From contig CAMKTS010000025.1 in assembly GCA_946415755.1 (NCBI GenBank), positions 1 through 43,834 on the forward strand: DNA of 43,834 bases, written 5' to 3'. The position numbers were made by a program, and so were the translations under genes. Positions 24,921-32,771 of the stretch are shown piece after piece. Each line of letters opens with the position of its first letter. Position 1 is the stretch's first letter. This DNA comes from an uncultured Prevotella sp. (GTDB lineage: Bacteria > Bacteroidota > Bacteroidia > Bacteroidales > Bacteroidaceae). The notes under the pieces are model-generated. The model saw only the letters and a program-made list of their open reading frames with translations, made no database searches and was not told the DNA's origin.

Positions 24921-26021
24921 ATGACATTAGAAGAGTTACAGTTCGGAGCTATGTTGCTGACCTCGGTGCTGACCATCGACCTGGCATCGCGCAGCCTGAA
25001 GCAGGTGGGAAGGGAGTACAACCTTTCGCGCTGGCTGATGGTGGTGGGCATCGGCATGATTGCCCTGCAGTTCCTGCTGCAGTACACGCTGCACTTCCGG
25101 CAGATGGGCGTGACGCAGGGCGTGGCTGTCAACCTGATGTTCTTCATGCTCTCGTCGTGGCTGGTCAGCCTGGCCATCCTCAACCTGCAGCGGCGTGGTC
25201 ATATCAAGCCGAGGGAGCGGTTCTTCGGACTGGGCTGCTGGGCGGTGGCCATGTGTATATTGGGCTGTGGCTCGCTGTTCGACGGCTGTCCGCTGTTGAG
25301 CGACACGCCAAGCATGCGCACGGCAGAATACGCGGCAGCCATCGTCTTCGCACTGATGCAGGTGTATCACACGTGGCTGCACTGGTATGAGTTCACCAAG
25401 ATCAAGCAGGCACTGAACCAATACTACGACGGCGAGGAGAAGAAGGTGCTGCTGGGATGGATGGAAAAGAGTGTCTATATGCTCTGTGGCATCTCCGTAC
25501 TCATCCCGTTCATCATCTTCCTGTCTGGACCGCTGCTGTTCTTCTACTCCATGTTCCTCATGGGATTCATCTATTATAGTGTGAGCCGCTTTATCAACTA
25601 TGGGGCAGAGAATGCCCTGAAGCGCGTGGAGCTGGCCGAGGACAACCAGAAGCAGACGGGCGGCGTGGACGAACGGGCGCAGCTCACTCAGCAGCGTATC
25701 GAACAGTGGACGGCGGGGGAGCACTACTGTCGCCCGCGACTGAGCATCCAGGAGGTGGCCGACGAGATAGGCATTGAGCGGGAGCGACTGACCATCTGGC
25801 TGAACAGCCACCATACGGACTATGCCACGTGGCTGAACCAGCTGCGCATCGACAAGGCGAAGCTGCTGCTGGTGGAGCATCCGGAGTGGTCGAACGAGGC
25901 CATCGCCCAAGCCTGCGGATTCAACGACCGCAGCTACTTCCAGCGGAAATTCAAGGAACTGACGCACATGACTCCTTCAAGATACTTGGAACGCGAATCA
26001 CGGCAGAAGAACGGAGGATAG
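24921..26021 (+). CDS. Membrane-anchored AraC-type regulator
   Basis: 366 residues from ATG at 24921 (MTLEELQFGAM); the longer frame starts at a TTG inside the -7 element and is rejected. About six hydrophobic segments fill residues 1-200 (for example LMVVGIGMIALQFLLQYTL and VAVNLMFFMLSSWLVSLAIL). A C-terminal AraC HTH follows, with RLSIQEVADEIGIERERLTIWLN and the second helix pair NEAIAQACGFNDRSYFQRKFKE ending MTPSRYLE. The membrane part is likely the sensor. It is divergent from the sulfatase operon, its probable target; the flippase gene follows by 7 bases. Confidence 0.88.
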   Translation: MTLEELQFGAMLLTSVLTIDLASRSLKQVGREYNLSRWLMVVGIGMIALQFLLQYTLHFRQMGVTQGVAVNLMFFMLSSWLVSLAILNLQRRGHIKPRERFFGLGCWAVAMCILGCGSLFDGCPLLSDTPSMRTAEYAAAIVFALMQVYHTWLHWYEFTKIKQALNQYYDGEEKKVLLGWMEKSVYMLCGISVLIPFIIFLSGPLLFFYSMFLMGFIYYSVSRFINYGAENALKRVELAEDNQKQTGGVDERAQLTQQRIEQWTAGEHYCRPRLSIQEVADEIGIERERLTIWLNSHHTDYATWLNQLRIDKAKLLLVEHPEWSNEAIAQACGFNDRSYFQRKFKELTHMTPSRYLERESRQKNGG

Positions 26022-26028
26022 GAACTCT

Positions 26029-27477
26029 ATGAGTGGAAAGACGCTGAAAGAACGAACGGCAACGGGGCTGATGTGGGGAGCCGTCAACAATCTGCTTACA
26101 CAGCTGCTGAGTGCGATGATCGGTATCGTGCTGGCCCGCCTGCTGTCACCGGCAGACTATGGTCTGGTGGGCATGCTGGCCATCTTCTCGGCGATAGCCA
26201 ACTCGCTGCAGGAGAGCGGATTCACGGCGGCACTCACCAATCTGAAACAGGTTACGCATAGGGAATATAATGCCGTGTTCTGGTTCAGCACCAGCATGGC
26301 CGTCGTGCTCTATACCTTATTATACTTCATGGCACCGCTCATCGCGCGTTTCTTCCATCAGCCGGAACTGACCAGCCTGTCGCGCCTCTACTTTCTGGCC
26401 TTTGTGTTTAGCGGCCTGGGCGTGGCGCATGCTGCCCATCTGTTCCGGAACATGATGAACCGCGAGAAGACCATCATCGGACTCATCGCCCTGATAGGCA
26501 GCAGCGCGCTCGGACTGATACTGGCGTGGCAGGGCTATGCCTACTGGAGCCTGGCATGGATGCAGGTGGCGTATATCGTCATCGGCGACTGCGGACGGCT
26601 CTACTACGTGCGCTGGCTACCCTCGCTGGACATCGACCTGAAGCCCCTGCGCCAGATGTTCGGGTTCAGCAGTAAGATACTGGCCACGAACATCGTCAAC
26701 CAGGTGACCAACAACATCCTGTCGTTCATCTTCGGACGACTGTTTACGGCACAGCAGGTGGGTAACTATACGCAGGCCAACAAGTGGAACAATATGGGCA
26801 ACTCGTTTGTGTCGGGTACCATCCAGCAGATTGCCCAGCCGGTATTGTCGAGCATCGCTGACGAGCGCGACCGACAGGTCAGGGTGTTCAGGAAGATACT
26901 GCGCTTCACGGTGTTCCTCTCCTTCCCGGCTATGTTCGGCCTTGCCGCCGTGTCGCAGGAGTTCATCTTTGTCACGCTGGGGCCGAAGTGGGCCGACAGT
27001 GCCGCCCTGCTGCAGATACTCTGCATAGGCGGTGCCTTCATCCCCGTGTGTGCGCTCTATCAGAACCTGGCGGTGAGCAGGGGGCGCTCGGACATCTATA
27101 TGTGGTGTACGCTGTCGCTCATTGCCACGCAGATAGCCCTCATCCTCTATTGTCAGCAGTACGGCATGAAGACGATGGTGGCCGTCTATACCCTCCTGAA
27201 CATGGTATGGGTGGGCGTGTGGCAGCTGATGGGCCACCGCCTGATAGGCATCCGGCACCGGGACTTCCTGAAAGACATCGTGCCCTTCATGGTCATTGCC
27301 GTGGCCGTCATCGCCCTGGTGTACTACCTGACGATGGGCATCCAGCAGCCGGTAGTGCTGCTCTGTCTGCGCATCCCCCTCTGTGCGTTGCTCTATTTCA
27401 TCGTGCTGCGCATGGCGCATACCAAAATCCTGGAAGACTGCCTGGAATATGTGAGGAAGATAAAAATTAAGAATTAA
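26029..27477 (+). CDS. Wzx-type polysaccharide flippase
   Basis: 482 residues with about 12-14 hydrophobic segments. The N-terminal motif LKERTATGLMWGAVNNLLTQ and ARLLSPADYGLVGMLAIFSA are typical of the MOP/MATE superfamily lipopolysaccharide exporters (WzxC/TuaB-like). It would flip lipid-linked glycan repeat units across the inner membrane. It starts 7 bases after the AraC gene and is followed after 51 bases of word-like AATTAAGAATTAAAA repeat by the cytidylyltransferase gene, so it probably serves the glycan genes downstream. Confidence 0.92.
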   Translation: MSGKTLKERTATGLMWGAVNNLLTQLLSAMIGIVLARLLSPADYGLVGMLAIFSAIANSLQESGFTAALTNLKQVTHREYNAVFWFSTSMAVVLYTLLYFMAPLIARFFHQPELTSLSRLYFLAFVFSGLGVAHAAHLFRNMMNREKTIIGLIALIGSSALGLILAWQGYAYWSLAWMQVAYIVIGDCGRLYYVRWLPSLDIDLKPLRQMFGFSSKILATNIVNQVTNNILSFIFGRLFTAQQVGNYTQANKWNNMGNSFVSGTIQQIAQPVLSSIADERDRQVRVFRKILRFTVFLSFPAMFGLAAVSQEFIFVTLGPKWADSAALLQILCIGGAFIPVCALYQNLAVSRGRSDIYMWCTLSLIATQIALILYCQQYGMKTMVAVYTLLNMVWVGVWQLMGHRLIGIRHRDFLKDIVPFMVIAVAVIALVYYLTMGIQQPVVLLCLRIPLCALLYFIVLRMAHTKILEDCLEYVRKIKIKN

Positions 27478-27528
27478 AAATTATGATTTGCGAAAGCGCG
27501 AAGAGAATTAAGAATTAAAAATGACGAT

Positions 27529-28245
27529 ATGAACTATGCACTGATTATCGCCGGAGGAGCCGGCAACCGTATGGGACAGGATATTCCGAAGCAGTTCATG
27601 CACGTGGAAGGCTGTCCGATCATCATTCATACCATGCTCGCTTTCCAGCGGCACCCCGACATCAACGGCATCGCCGTGGTGTGCCTGGCAGGATGGGAAA
27701 CGGTATTGCAGTCGTATGCCAACCAGTTCAGCATCGACAAGCTACGCTGGATATTCCCCGGGGGCAGCAACGGACAGGAGTCGATACACAACGGCATCTA
27801 CGGGCTGCGCGATGCCGGCTGCCAGGATGATGACCTGGTGCTGGTTCACGATGCCGTCAGACCGCTGCTCTCGCAGGAGATTATCTCCAGCAACATCGCC
27901 ATCTGCAAGGAATACGGCTATGCCATCACCGGTATCCAGTGCCGTGAGGCCATCCTGGAGAGCGACGACGGTTTCACCACACAAACCAGTATTCCCCGCG
28001 ACAAACTGATCCGCACGCAGACCCCACAGACCTTCCGGCTGGGCAACATCATCGCCGCCCATGAGGAGGCACGGCAGAAGGGTATCGACAACTCGGTGGC
28101 CTCGTGTACCCTCATGGCAGAACTGGGTGGCCGCAATATGCACATCGTACCCGGCTCGGAGAAGAATATCAAGGTGACCACCGTGGAAGACCTGGAGATA
28201 CTCAAGGCACTGATGAACATCAAGACGGAATCATGGCTGAAATGA
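27529..28245 (+). CDS. IspD/TarI-like cytidylyltransferase
   Basis: 238 residues of the IspD superfamily, which joins CTP to an alditol phosphate. Motifs: AGGAGNRMGQDIPKQF (CTP loop), GGSNGQESIHNGI, VHDAVRPL and RTQTPQTF. The context is a flippase, an SDR enzyme and LicD rather than isoprenoid genes. With the PIIIHTMLAF segment typical of ribitol-5-phosphate cytidylyltransferases, this favours a CDP-alditol for surface glycans over methylerythritol phosphate as substrate. A housekeeping IspD role is not excluded. It overlaps the next gene. Confidence 0.85.
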   Translation: MNYALIIAGGAGNRMGQDIPKQFMHVEGCPIIIHTMLAFQRHPDINGIAVVCLAGWETVLQSYANQFSIDKLRWIFPGGSNGQESIHNGIYGLRDAGCQDDDLVLVHDAVRPLLSQEIISSNIAICKEYGYAITGIQCREAILESDDGFTTQTSIPRDKLIRTQTPQTFRLGNIIAAHEEARQKGIDNSVASCTLMAELGGRNMHIVPGSEKNIKVTTVEDLEILKALMNIKTESWLK

Positions 28246-29282
28246 CCCCTTACCAGCAAGACCTGAAAACCGCGTGCAGCCAGCTTCAGCTGGCTGATGT
28301 TGCGTGCAGTCAACTTCAGTTGGCTGTCTCCGGCAATGTGCTCATCACAGGAGCCACGGGACTGATAGGCGGTTGCCTGACCGACCTGCTGATGCAGCAC
28401 AGCACCTGTCAGGTATATGCCTTGGGGCGCAACCGCCAACGGGCCATGCAACGCTTCGGCGACTACTGGCACGACGGGCGTTTCCACTTCATCGAGCACG
28501 ATGTGTGTATGCCGCTGCCGTCGGACGTCGACTTCCACTACATCATCCATGCTGCCAGCAATGCCAGCCCCAACTTCTTCCAGCAGAAACCCGTGGAGGT
28601 GATGAAGGCGAATCTCAACGGACTGGGCAACCTGGTGGAATACGGCTTGCAGCACCAGATGCAGCGGATGGTGTACGTCTCGTCGGGAGAGGTGTATGGC
28701 GAGGGCGACGGCAGCATCTTTACGGAAGAGAGCAGCGGGTATATCGACATCCTCTCACCACGCGCCTGCTATCCCTCGTCGAAAAGAGCGGCAGAGACGC
28801 TCTGTGCCGCCTATCACAAGGAATACGGCGCACAGATTGTCGTGGCGCGTCCCTGCCATACCTATGGTCCCTTCTTTACAGAGAGCGACAACAGGGTGTA
28901 TGCGCAGTTCGTCCGTAACATCCTGAATGGTGAAGACATCGTGATGAAGAGCAAGGGACTGCCCTTCAGGTCGTGGCTGTATGTCGTAGACTGTGCTGCT
29001 GCCATCTTGCTGTTGCTGATGAAGGGAGCGTGTGGCGAAGCCTACAACATTGCCAATGAGGCATCGAACATCACCATCCGCCAGCTGGCAGAGCAGATAG
29101 CAGCGATAGGACAACGGAAGGTGGTGATGGACGTCAGCGACGACGGTAATACCACTCCCATCACCAAGGCTGTCTTCTCTACCCGAAAACTGGAACAGCT
29201 GGGATGGCGGCCGCTATTCGGTATGGAAGAGGGGCTGCGGCATACCATTGATACCATGCTGGCGGTTCAGAACCACCTGTAG
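28233..29282 (+). CDS. NAD-dependent epimerase/dehydratase (extended SDR)
   Basis: 349 residues. NAD-binding GATGLIGG near residue 40, active-site YPSSK (YxxxK), and RPCHTYGP plus a C-terminal nucleotide-sugar region, as in UDP-glucuronate decarboxylase/dTDP-glucose dehydratase relatives. Starts at 28233 or 28242 both overlap the cytidylyltransferase end; the second gives an ATGA overlap. Odd: the stretch before the NAD motif holds two ten-codon tandem copies (ACSQLQLADV, ACSQLQLAVS), each an RNA hairpin. It overlaps convergent licD by 16 bases. It probably makes a nucleotide-activated sugar or alditol precursor for the same glycan. Confidence 0.88.
   Translation: MAEMTPYQQDLKTACSQLQLADVACSQLQLAVSGNVLITGATGLIGGCLTDLLMQHSTCQVYALGRNRQRAMQRFGDYWHDGRFHFIEHDVCMPLPSDVDFHYIIHAASNASPNFFQQKPVEVMKANLNGLGNLVEYGLQHQMQRMVYVSSGEVYGEGDGSIFTEESSGYIDILSPRACYPSSKRAAETLCAAYHKEYGAQIVVARPCHTYGPFFTESDNRVYAQFVRNILNGEDIVMKSKGLPFRSWLYVVDCAAAILLLLMKGACGEAYNIANEASNITIRQLAEQIAAIGQRKVVMDVSDDGNTTPITKAVFSTRKLEQLGWRPLFGMEEGLRHTIDTMLAVQNHL
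28272..28331 (+). repeat. Tandem 30-bp hairpin repeat inside the SDR gene
   Basis: Copies at 28272-28301 and 28302-28331. Copy 1 stem AGCCAGC/GCTGGCT, copy 2 stem AGTCAAC/GTTGGCT, both with TTCA loops. Differences between copies keep both pairing and the first eight residues. Confidence 0.85.
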
Positions 29283-30166
29283 TAGCGGCGACCGATTTTC
29301 TTCATCACCTGGGCGACGGACTCTGCCTCGTCCATGTTGAAGTATTCCTTGTAGTGGTGCGACTCCCGTTTCTCCACAGGAGGCAGCTGCATGTAGTCGC
29401 CGAAGAAATGGCGCAGGTAGTGGTCGTAGCCGCCGGAGAGACAGACCTCCACTCCCTCGAAGGGGAATTTTACGGGGCCGCTGACCCATTCGTAAGGATA
29501 GATCTCCTTGTCGCCATAGATGCCGGGATAGACTACCACATGGCTGGTTGACCCGAAGGGGTGCTTGTAGGCTATCTCGTCCATCATGCGAAGCAGTTTG
29601 CGGCGGTAGCTCTTGCGACCCAGGAAGCCCCGTGTCTTGTAGCAGAAGCGTCCCCACTCGTGTTTGTGGAGCAGCAGGTGCAGATACTCGCCCAGAGTGC
29701 TATGGGTGGAGATGGCGGCCAGACGGTTCTGGATCTTTGTAAAGCGACGCTTCAGCCGCAGGGCCTCCTGCATGTCCTCTGCAGTGCCGTCCAGCGGGAA
29801 GATGTCGACGAACATGCCGATGACGCAAGGGATGTCGCGACACTCCAGGAGGGTGGTGCCCTTCTTGCACAGCTTCGAGAAATACATCATGAAGTTGTCG
29901 GTGTTGTAGGGCGTCAGCAACTCATAGTCGCCCAAGTCGGCCTGTCTGCAGACCTCCAGGAAACGGTCGTAGTCGGGACGTGCCATAAACACGTCGATGT
30001 CGTCGTCCCAGGGTATCATGCCATGATGGCGCACGGCACCGATGGCCGTACCTCCGCAACAGTAATAGGTGATGTGGTGTTCCTCACAGATGGCGATGAG
30101 CTTCTTCAGCACATCCAGGATGATGGCATTCCATCGGGGCTGTAGGTCGGGAGTGATTTCTTGCAT
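29267..30166 (-). CDS. LicD family phosphotransferase
   Basis: 299 residues of the LicD/fukutin-related nucleotidyltransferase-fold family, which transfers phosphocholine or phospho-alditol groups from CDP donors onto glycans. The signature CCGGTAIGAVRHHGMIPWDD followed by DIDVF is at residues 36-60, and the family's spaced conserved residues continue (FVDIFPLDGT). The adjacent CTP-using cytidylyltransferase suggests its donor could be a CDP-alditol made there. It reads opposite to its neighbours; -7 TAATTTTG lies 19 bases upstream. Confidence 0.92.
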   Translation of the reverse strand: MQEITPDLQPRWNAIILDVLKKLIAICEEHHITYYCCGGTAIGAVRHHGMIPWDDDIDVFMARPDYDRFLEVCRQADLGDYELLTPYNTDNFMMYFSKLCKKGTTLLECRDIPCVIGMFVDIFPLDGTAEDMQEALRLKRRFTKIQNRLAAISTHSTLGEYLHLLLHKHEWGRFCYKTRGFLGRKSYRRKLLRMMDEIAYKHPFGSTSHVVVYPGIYGDKEIYPYEWVSGPVKFPFEGVEVCLSGGYDHYLRHFFGDYMQLPPVEKRESHHYKEYFNMDEAESVAQVMKKIGRRYYRWF

Positions 30167-30184
30167 GGCTCACTGTTTTGGCTG

Positions 30185-30192
30185 CAAAATTA
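30185..30192 (-). promoter_or_regulatory. licD -7 element
   Basis: TAATTTTG on the minus strand, 19 bases before the licD ATG. No obvious -33 in the repetitive ATGAATAATGAAT spacer. Confidence 0.5.
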
Positions 30193-30236
30193 GAAAAAAA
30201 CTATGAATAATGAATCATGAATTATGAATTATTCAC

Positions 30237-30244
30237 TATCTTTG
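30237..30244 (+). promoter_or_regulatory. GT14 gene -7 element
   Basis: TATCTTTG ends 21 bases before the ATG at 30266. The in-frame ATG at 30224 lies upstream of it, so the later start is preferred. Confidence 0.6.
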
Positions 30245-30265
30245 CAGGCAAAACGACGATTCGAC

Positions 30266-31183
30266 ATGAAATTTGCATTCCTGATAGCAGCCCACAACGA
30301 CCCGGTTCAACTGAAACGGCTGATAGAATGCCTGCCGAGGCAGGCAGTATTCATCGTGCATATTGATGCCAAGTCCGACCTGCAGGCATTCACCAGTATC
30401 ATTAGTGATTCGCGCGTATATTTCATAGAAGATAGGACAGACGTGATGTGGGGCAGCATCGGGGTCGTTGAGGCGCAGATGAAGATGATACGCCAGGCAC
30501 TCGAGATTCACCGTCAATCGCCCATCGACTATCTGATGATGCTCAGCGGACTGGACTATCCCTTGTGGAGCAACGAGCGTATCGATGCTTTCTTTCAGGA
30601 GCAGAAGGGTAGGGAGCTGATAGTGACGCTATGCATGGAGGGACAGGGAGAACTCACCAAGCTGTACCGGGAGCACCGTCCGTTCAACTACAAGTCGTGG
30701 CGGTATGGCACACTGAAAAGCAAGTTCCGCGTGTCGCTGCGCAAGCTCTTCTACGCCATCGGCATCAGGAAGTCGCTGCACTTCAAGGCAGGAGGCAGGG
30801 AATATGTGCTGCACAAGGGCTCGATGAACTGGGCCATCAGCCCATCGCTGGCATCGCTGGCACTCAGCTACTGGGACAACAATCCGGAGTATGTGCGCTA
30901 CTTCCACGACGGCTTTGCTCCCGACGAGACCTTCATCCATACGCTGACCGCCCACTCCCCCTTTGCCTCAAAGGCTATCGTGAAAGAGGGACGCTTCAAG
31001 GATCAGCAAGACATCACTCCCCTGCACTTCATCGACTATACCCACGGAACAAAGGTCTTCACGGAGGAAGACTTTGACATGCTGATGGATAGCGGGAAGA
31101 TGTTCTGCCGGAAGGTGATGACGGGAGCAAGCGACAAGCTGCTGGACATGATTGACGACTACCGTTCCACACACGGGCGATAG
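30266..31183 (+). CDS. GT14-type (beta-1,6-GlcNAc transferase-like) glycosyltransferase
   Basis: 305 residues from ATG at 30266 (MKFAFLIAAHNDPVQLKRLI). It resembles bacterial core-2/I-branching family members: FIVHIDAKSDL, the VMWGSIGVVEAQMKMIRQAL segment, YLMMLSGLDYPLWSNE, and the late FAPDETFIHTL with the probable catalytic Glu. No membrane helix, so probably peripheral at the inner membrane. It is part of the surface-glycan group with licD; convergent with nadD, overlapping by 25 bases. Sugar specificity is not deducible. Confidence 0.88.
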   Translation: MKFAFLIAAHNDPVQLKRLIECLPRQAVFIVHIDAKSDLQAFTSIISDSRVYFIEDRTDVMWGSIGVVEAQMKMIRQALEIHRQSPIDYLMMLSGLDYPLWSNERIDAFFQEQKGRELIVTLCMEGQGELTKLYREHRPFNYKSWRYGTLKSKFRVSLRKLFYAIGIRKSLHFKAGGREYVLHKGSMNWAISPSLASLALSYWDNNPEYVRYFHDGFAPDETFIHTLTAHSPFASKAIVKEGRFKDQQDITPLHFIDYTHGTKVFTEEDFDMLMDSGKMFCRKVMTGASDKLLDMIDDYRSTHGR

Positions 31184-31713
31184 TATTCCTTTACCATGTC
31201 TTCGTTTCCAGGCGGTACCAGGCCTGTGATGCTCTCCCCCTCCTTTACCTGCCGACGGATTTCCGTGCTCGACACGTGAAGCAGCGGGACATCTATCGTA
31301 CCCGGGTATTCGCCACGGGGATAGACAATGATGGGGTGATGGCGCAGAATGTCCTTCCAGTGGTACCACCGTTGGAAGTGTGCCCAGTTGTCACCACCCA
31401 TGATCAGTGAGAAACGACAGTCGGGATAGTCGGCACTCAGGTGTTGCAGCGTGTTCCAGGTATAGGAAGGCTTCGGCAGGTGGAACTCATAGTCGCAGGC
31501 CTTGATACCGGCAACGCCCTCCAAAGCATGCTGCGCCAATTGGAACCGCAGCTCGTCGGGAAGCAGGTCGGCCTGCTGTTTCAGGGGATTCTGCGGCGAC
31601 ACCATCAGCCACACCTCGTCCACGTCGCACTGTTGTAAGACGGCCTTTGCCAGGGCGATATGTCCTACGTGAATGGGGTTGAAAGAGCCACCGAAGATTC
31701 CGATTTGTTTCAT
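31159..31713 (-). CDS. nadD: Nicotinate-nucleotide adenylyltransferase
   Basis: 184 residues catalysing NaMN + ATP to deamido-NAD in NAD biosynthesis. The N-terminal GIFGGSFNPIHVGH (nucleotidyltransferase HxGH) and C-terminal SSTEIRRQVKEG (SxxxxR) motifs are intact. It overlaps gmk by 4 bases, so it depends on the same leftward transcript, and overlaps the convergent glycosyltransferase end. Length is normal for Bacteroidetes NadD. Confidence 0.96.
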   Translation of the reverse strand: MKQIGIFGGSFNPIHVGHIALAKAVLQQCDVDEVWLMVSPQNPLKQQADLLPDELRFQLAQHALEGVAGIKACDYEFHLPKPSYTWNTLQHLSADYPDCRFSLIMGGDNWAHFQRWYHWKDILRHHPIIVYPRGEYPGTIDVPLLHVSSTEIRRQVKEGESITGLVPPGNEDMVKEYYRPCVER

Positions 31714-32714
31714 GACAGGAACGCTTTGACAATGCGTAATGTCTCTTGTTTGGCTGTCTCCAGGTCGTCGTTGACGATGACATGGTCGAACTGCGGCGCA
31801 AAGGTCATTTCGTAGGCAGCCTTGGCCAGACGCTCCTCAATGGCCTCCGGGGTGTCCGTGCCGCGACCCACCAGGCGTACACTGAGTTCCTCTACAGAGG
31901 GAGGCTGGATAAACAGGCTCAGTGCCTCGTCGCCATAGTATTTCTTGATATTGATACCACCTTTCACGTCAACGTCGAACACCACGTTCTGTCCTGCCTC
32001 GCGCTGACGTTCCACCTGTGCCTTCAGCGTACCGTAGAAGCGGTTCTCGTACACCTCTTCATACTCCAGGAACTCGTTGTGCTCAATGCGCTGGCGGAAC
32101 TCTTCCGGGGTCAGGAAGAAATATTCCACACCATTCTGCTCTGTACCGCGTGGCATGCGCGACGTACAGGAAACCGAGAAATACAGCCTTAACTCCGGGT
32201 GCTCCCTCATCAGCCACTGCACAATGGTGCTCTTACCACTGCCCGAAGGGGCAGAAACGATAATTAACCTCCCCCGGCCCCTCCCAAGGAGGGGAGTGCC
32301 TACCGGGTTATTATCTGCAAATTGTGCCATCTGTTCTTTGGTTTTAATTACTTCCTTTATTTTGTTAAGTACATTATCAATACTACCAAGTACCTCTTCG
32401 TTTGTAAACCGAATAACCTCAAAACCATATTGGTTTAAGTAGTAGGTACGCTCTTCGTCTGAAACTTTTTGATTTCCAATAAAATGGTATCCCCCGTCAA
32501 CCTCAACAATTAATTCTTTTTCTAAACAAACGAAATCAGGGATGTAATCATAAATAGGATGCTGCCCACGAAATCGAACTCCAAGATTCTTGTTTCTTAG
32601 ACATTCCCACAGTACAGGTTCTGCAGGTGTCATATACCTGCGATTATTCTTTGCATTTTTTAGAAGTAATTTATAATTACTTCCATCAGTAGTCTCATAT
32701 CGATATTTTCCCAT
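31710..32714 (-). CDS. gmk: DUF559 nuclease-guanylate kinase fusion
   Basis: 334 residues. Residues about 1-125 are a DUF559 domain (Vsr/PD-(D/E)xK-like endonuclease fold) with Asp60 (YIPDF), Glu71 and Asp73 (IVEVDGGYH). Residues about 149-334 are a complete guanylate kinase (GMP + ATP to GDP + ADP) with P-loop APSGSGKST (155-163), SCTSRMPRGTE and FDVDVKGG. The joint (TPLLGRGRGRL) is coded by an inverted-repeat arm of the inserted element. An internal ATG at 32328-32330 (residue 129) could give a 206-residue kinase of near-normal size. The first 125 codons are far more AT-rich than the rest, pointing to transfer. It overlaps nadD. Confidence 0.9.
   Translation of the reverse strand: MGKYRYETTDGSNYKLLLKNAKNNRRYMTPAEPVLWECLRNKNLGVRFRGQHPIYDYIPDFVCLEKELIVEVDGGYHFIGNQKVSDEERTYYLNQYGFEVIRFTNEEVLGSIDNVLNKIKEVIKTKEQMAQFADNNPVGTPLLGRGRGRLIIVSAPSGSGKSTIVQWLMREHPELRLYFSVSCTSRMPRGTEQNGVEYFFLTPEEFRQRIEHNEFLEYEEVYENRFYGTLKAQVERQREAGQNVVFDVDVKGGINIKKYYGDEALSLFIQPPSVEELSVRLVGRGTDTPEAIEERLAKAAYEMTFAPQFDHVIVNDDLETAKQETLRIVKAFLS
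32266..32297. repeat. Left inverted-repeat arm of the DUF559 insert
   Basis: 32 bp, complementary to 32738-32769 at 30 of 32 positions. Contains its own CTCCC-AAGG-AGGGGAG-type hairpin and a C-run. Translated in frame as the linker of the fusion. Confidence 0.9.
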
Positions 32715-32737
32715 CTCTATTTAATATGCGCCAGCCA

Positions 32738-32769
32738 ACTCCCCTCCTTGGGAGGGGGTGGGGGAGGTT
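32738..32769. repeat. Right inverted-repeat arm of the DUF559 insert
   Basis: 32 bp with internal hairpin (CCCCTCC-TTGG-GAGGGG) and G-run. Ends 2 bases before the yicC stop codon and 24 bases upstream of the fusion's ATG. Confidence 0.9.
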
Positions 32770-32771
32770 CC

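Larger units (their letters stand above)
32266..32769 (-). mobile_element. 504-bp DUF559 insert in gmk
   Basis: An AT-rich segment carrying the DUF559 reading frame, bounded by near-identical 32-bp inverted repeats. It lies exactly between the yicC stop (32772) and the first conserved gmk codons (LIIVSAPSG). No transposase is present; the DUF559 nuclease itself may be the mobility function, acting like an intron-less homing or REP-associated system. Confidence 0.7.

Noticed and set aside
28104..28232. 43-codon N-terminal extension of the SDR enzyme
   Set aside because: It would overlap the cytidylyltransferase coding sequence by over 140 bases and is a shadow of it.
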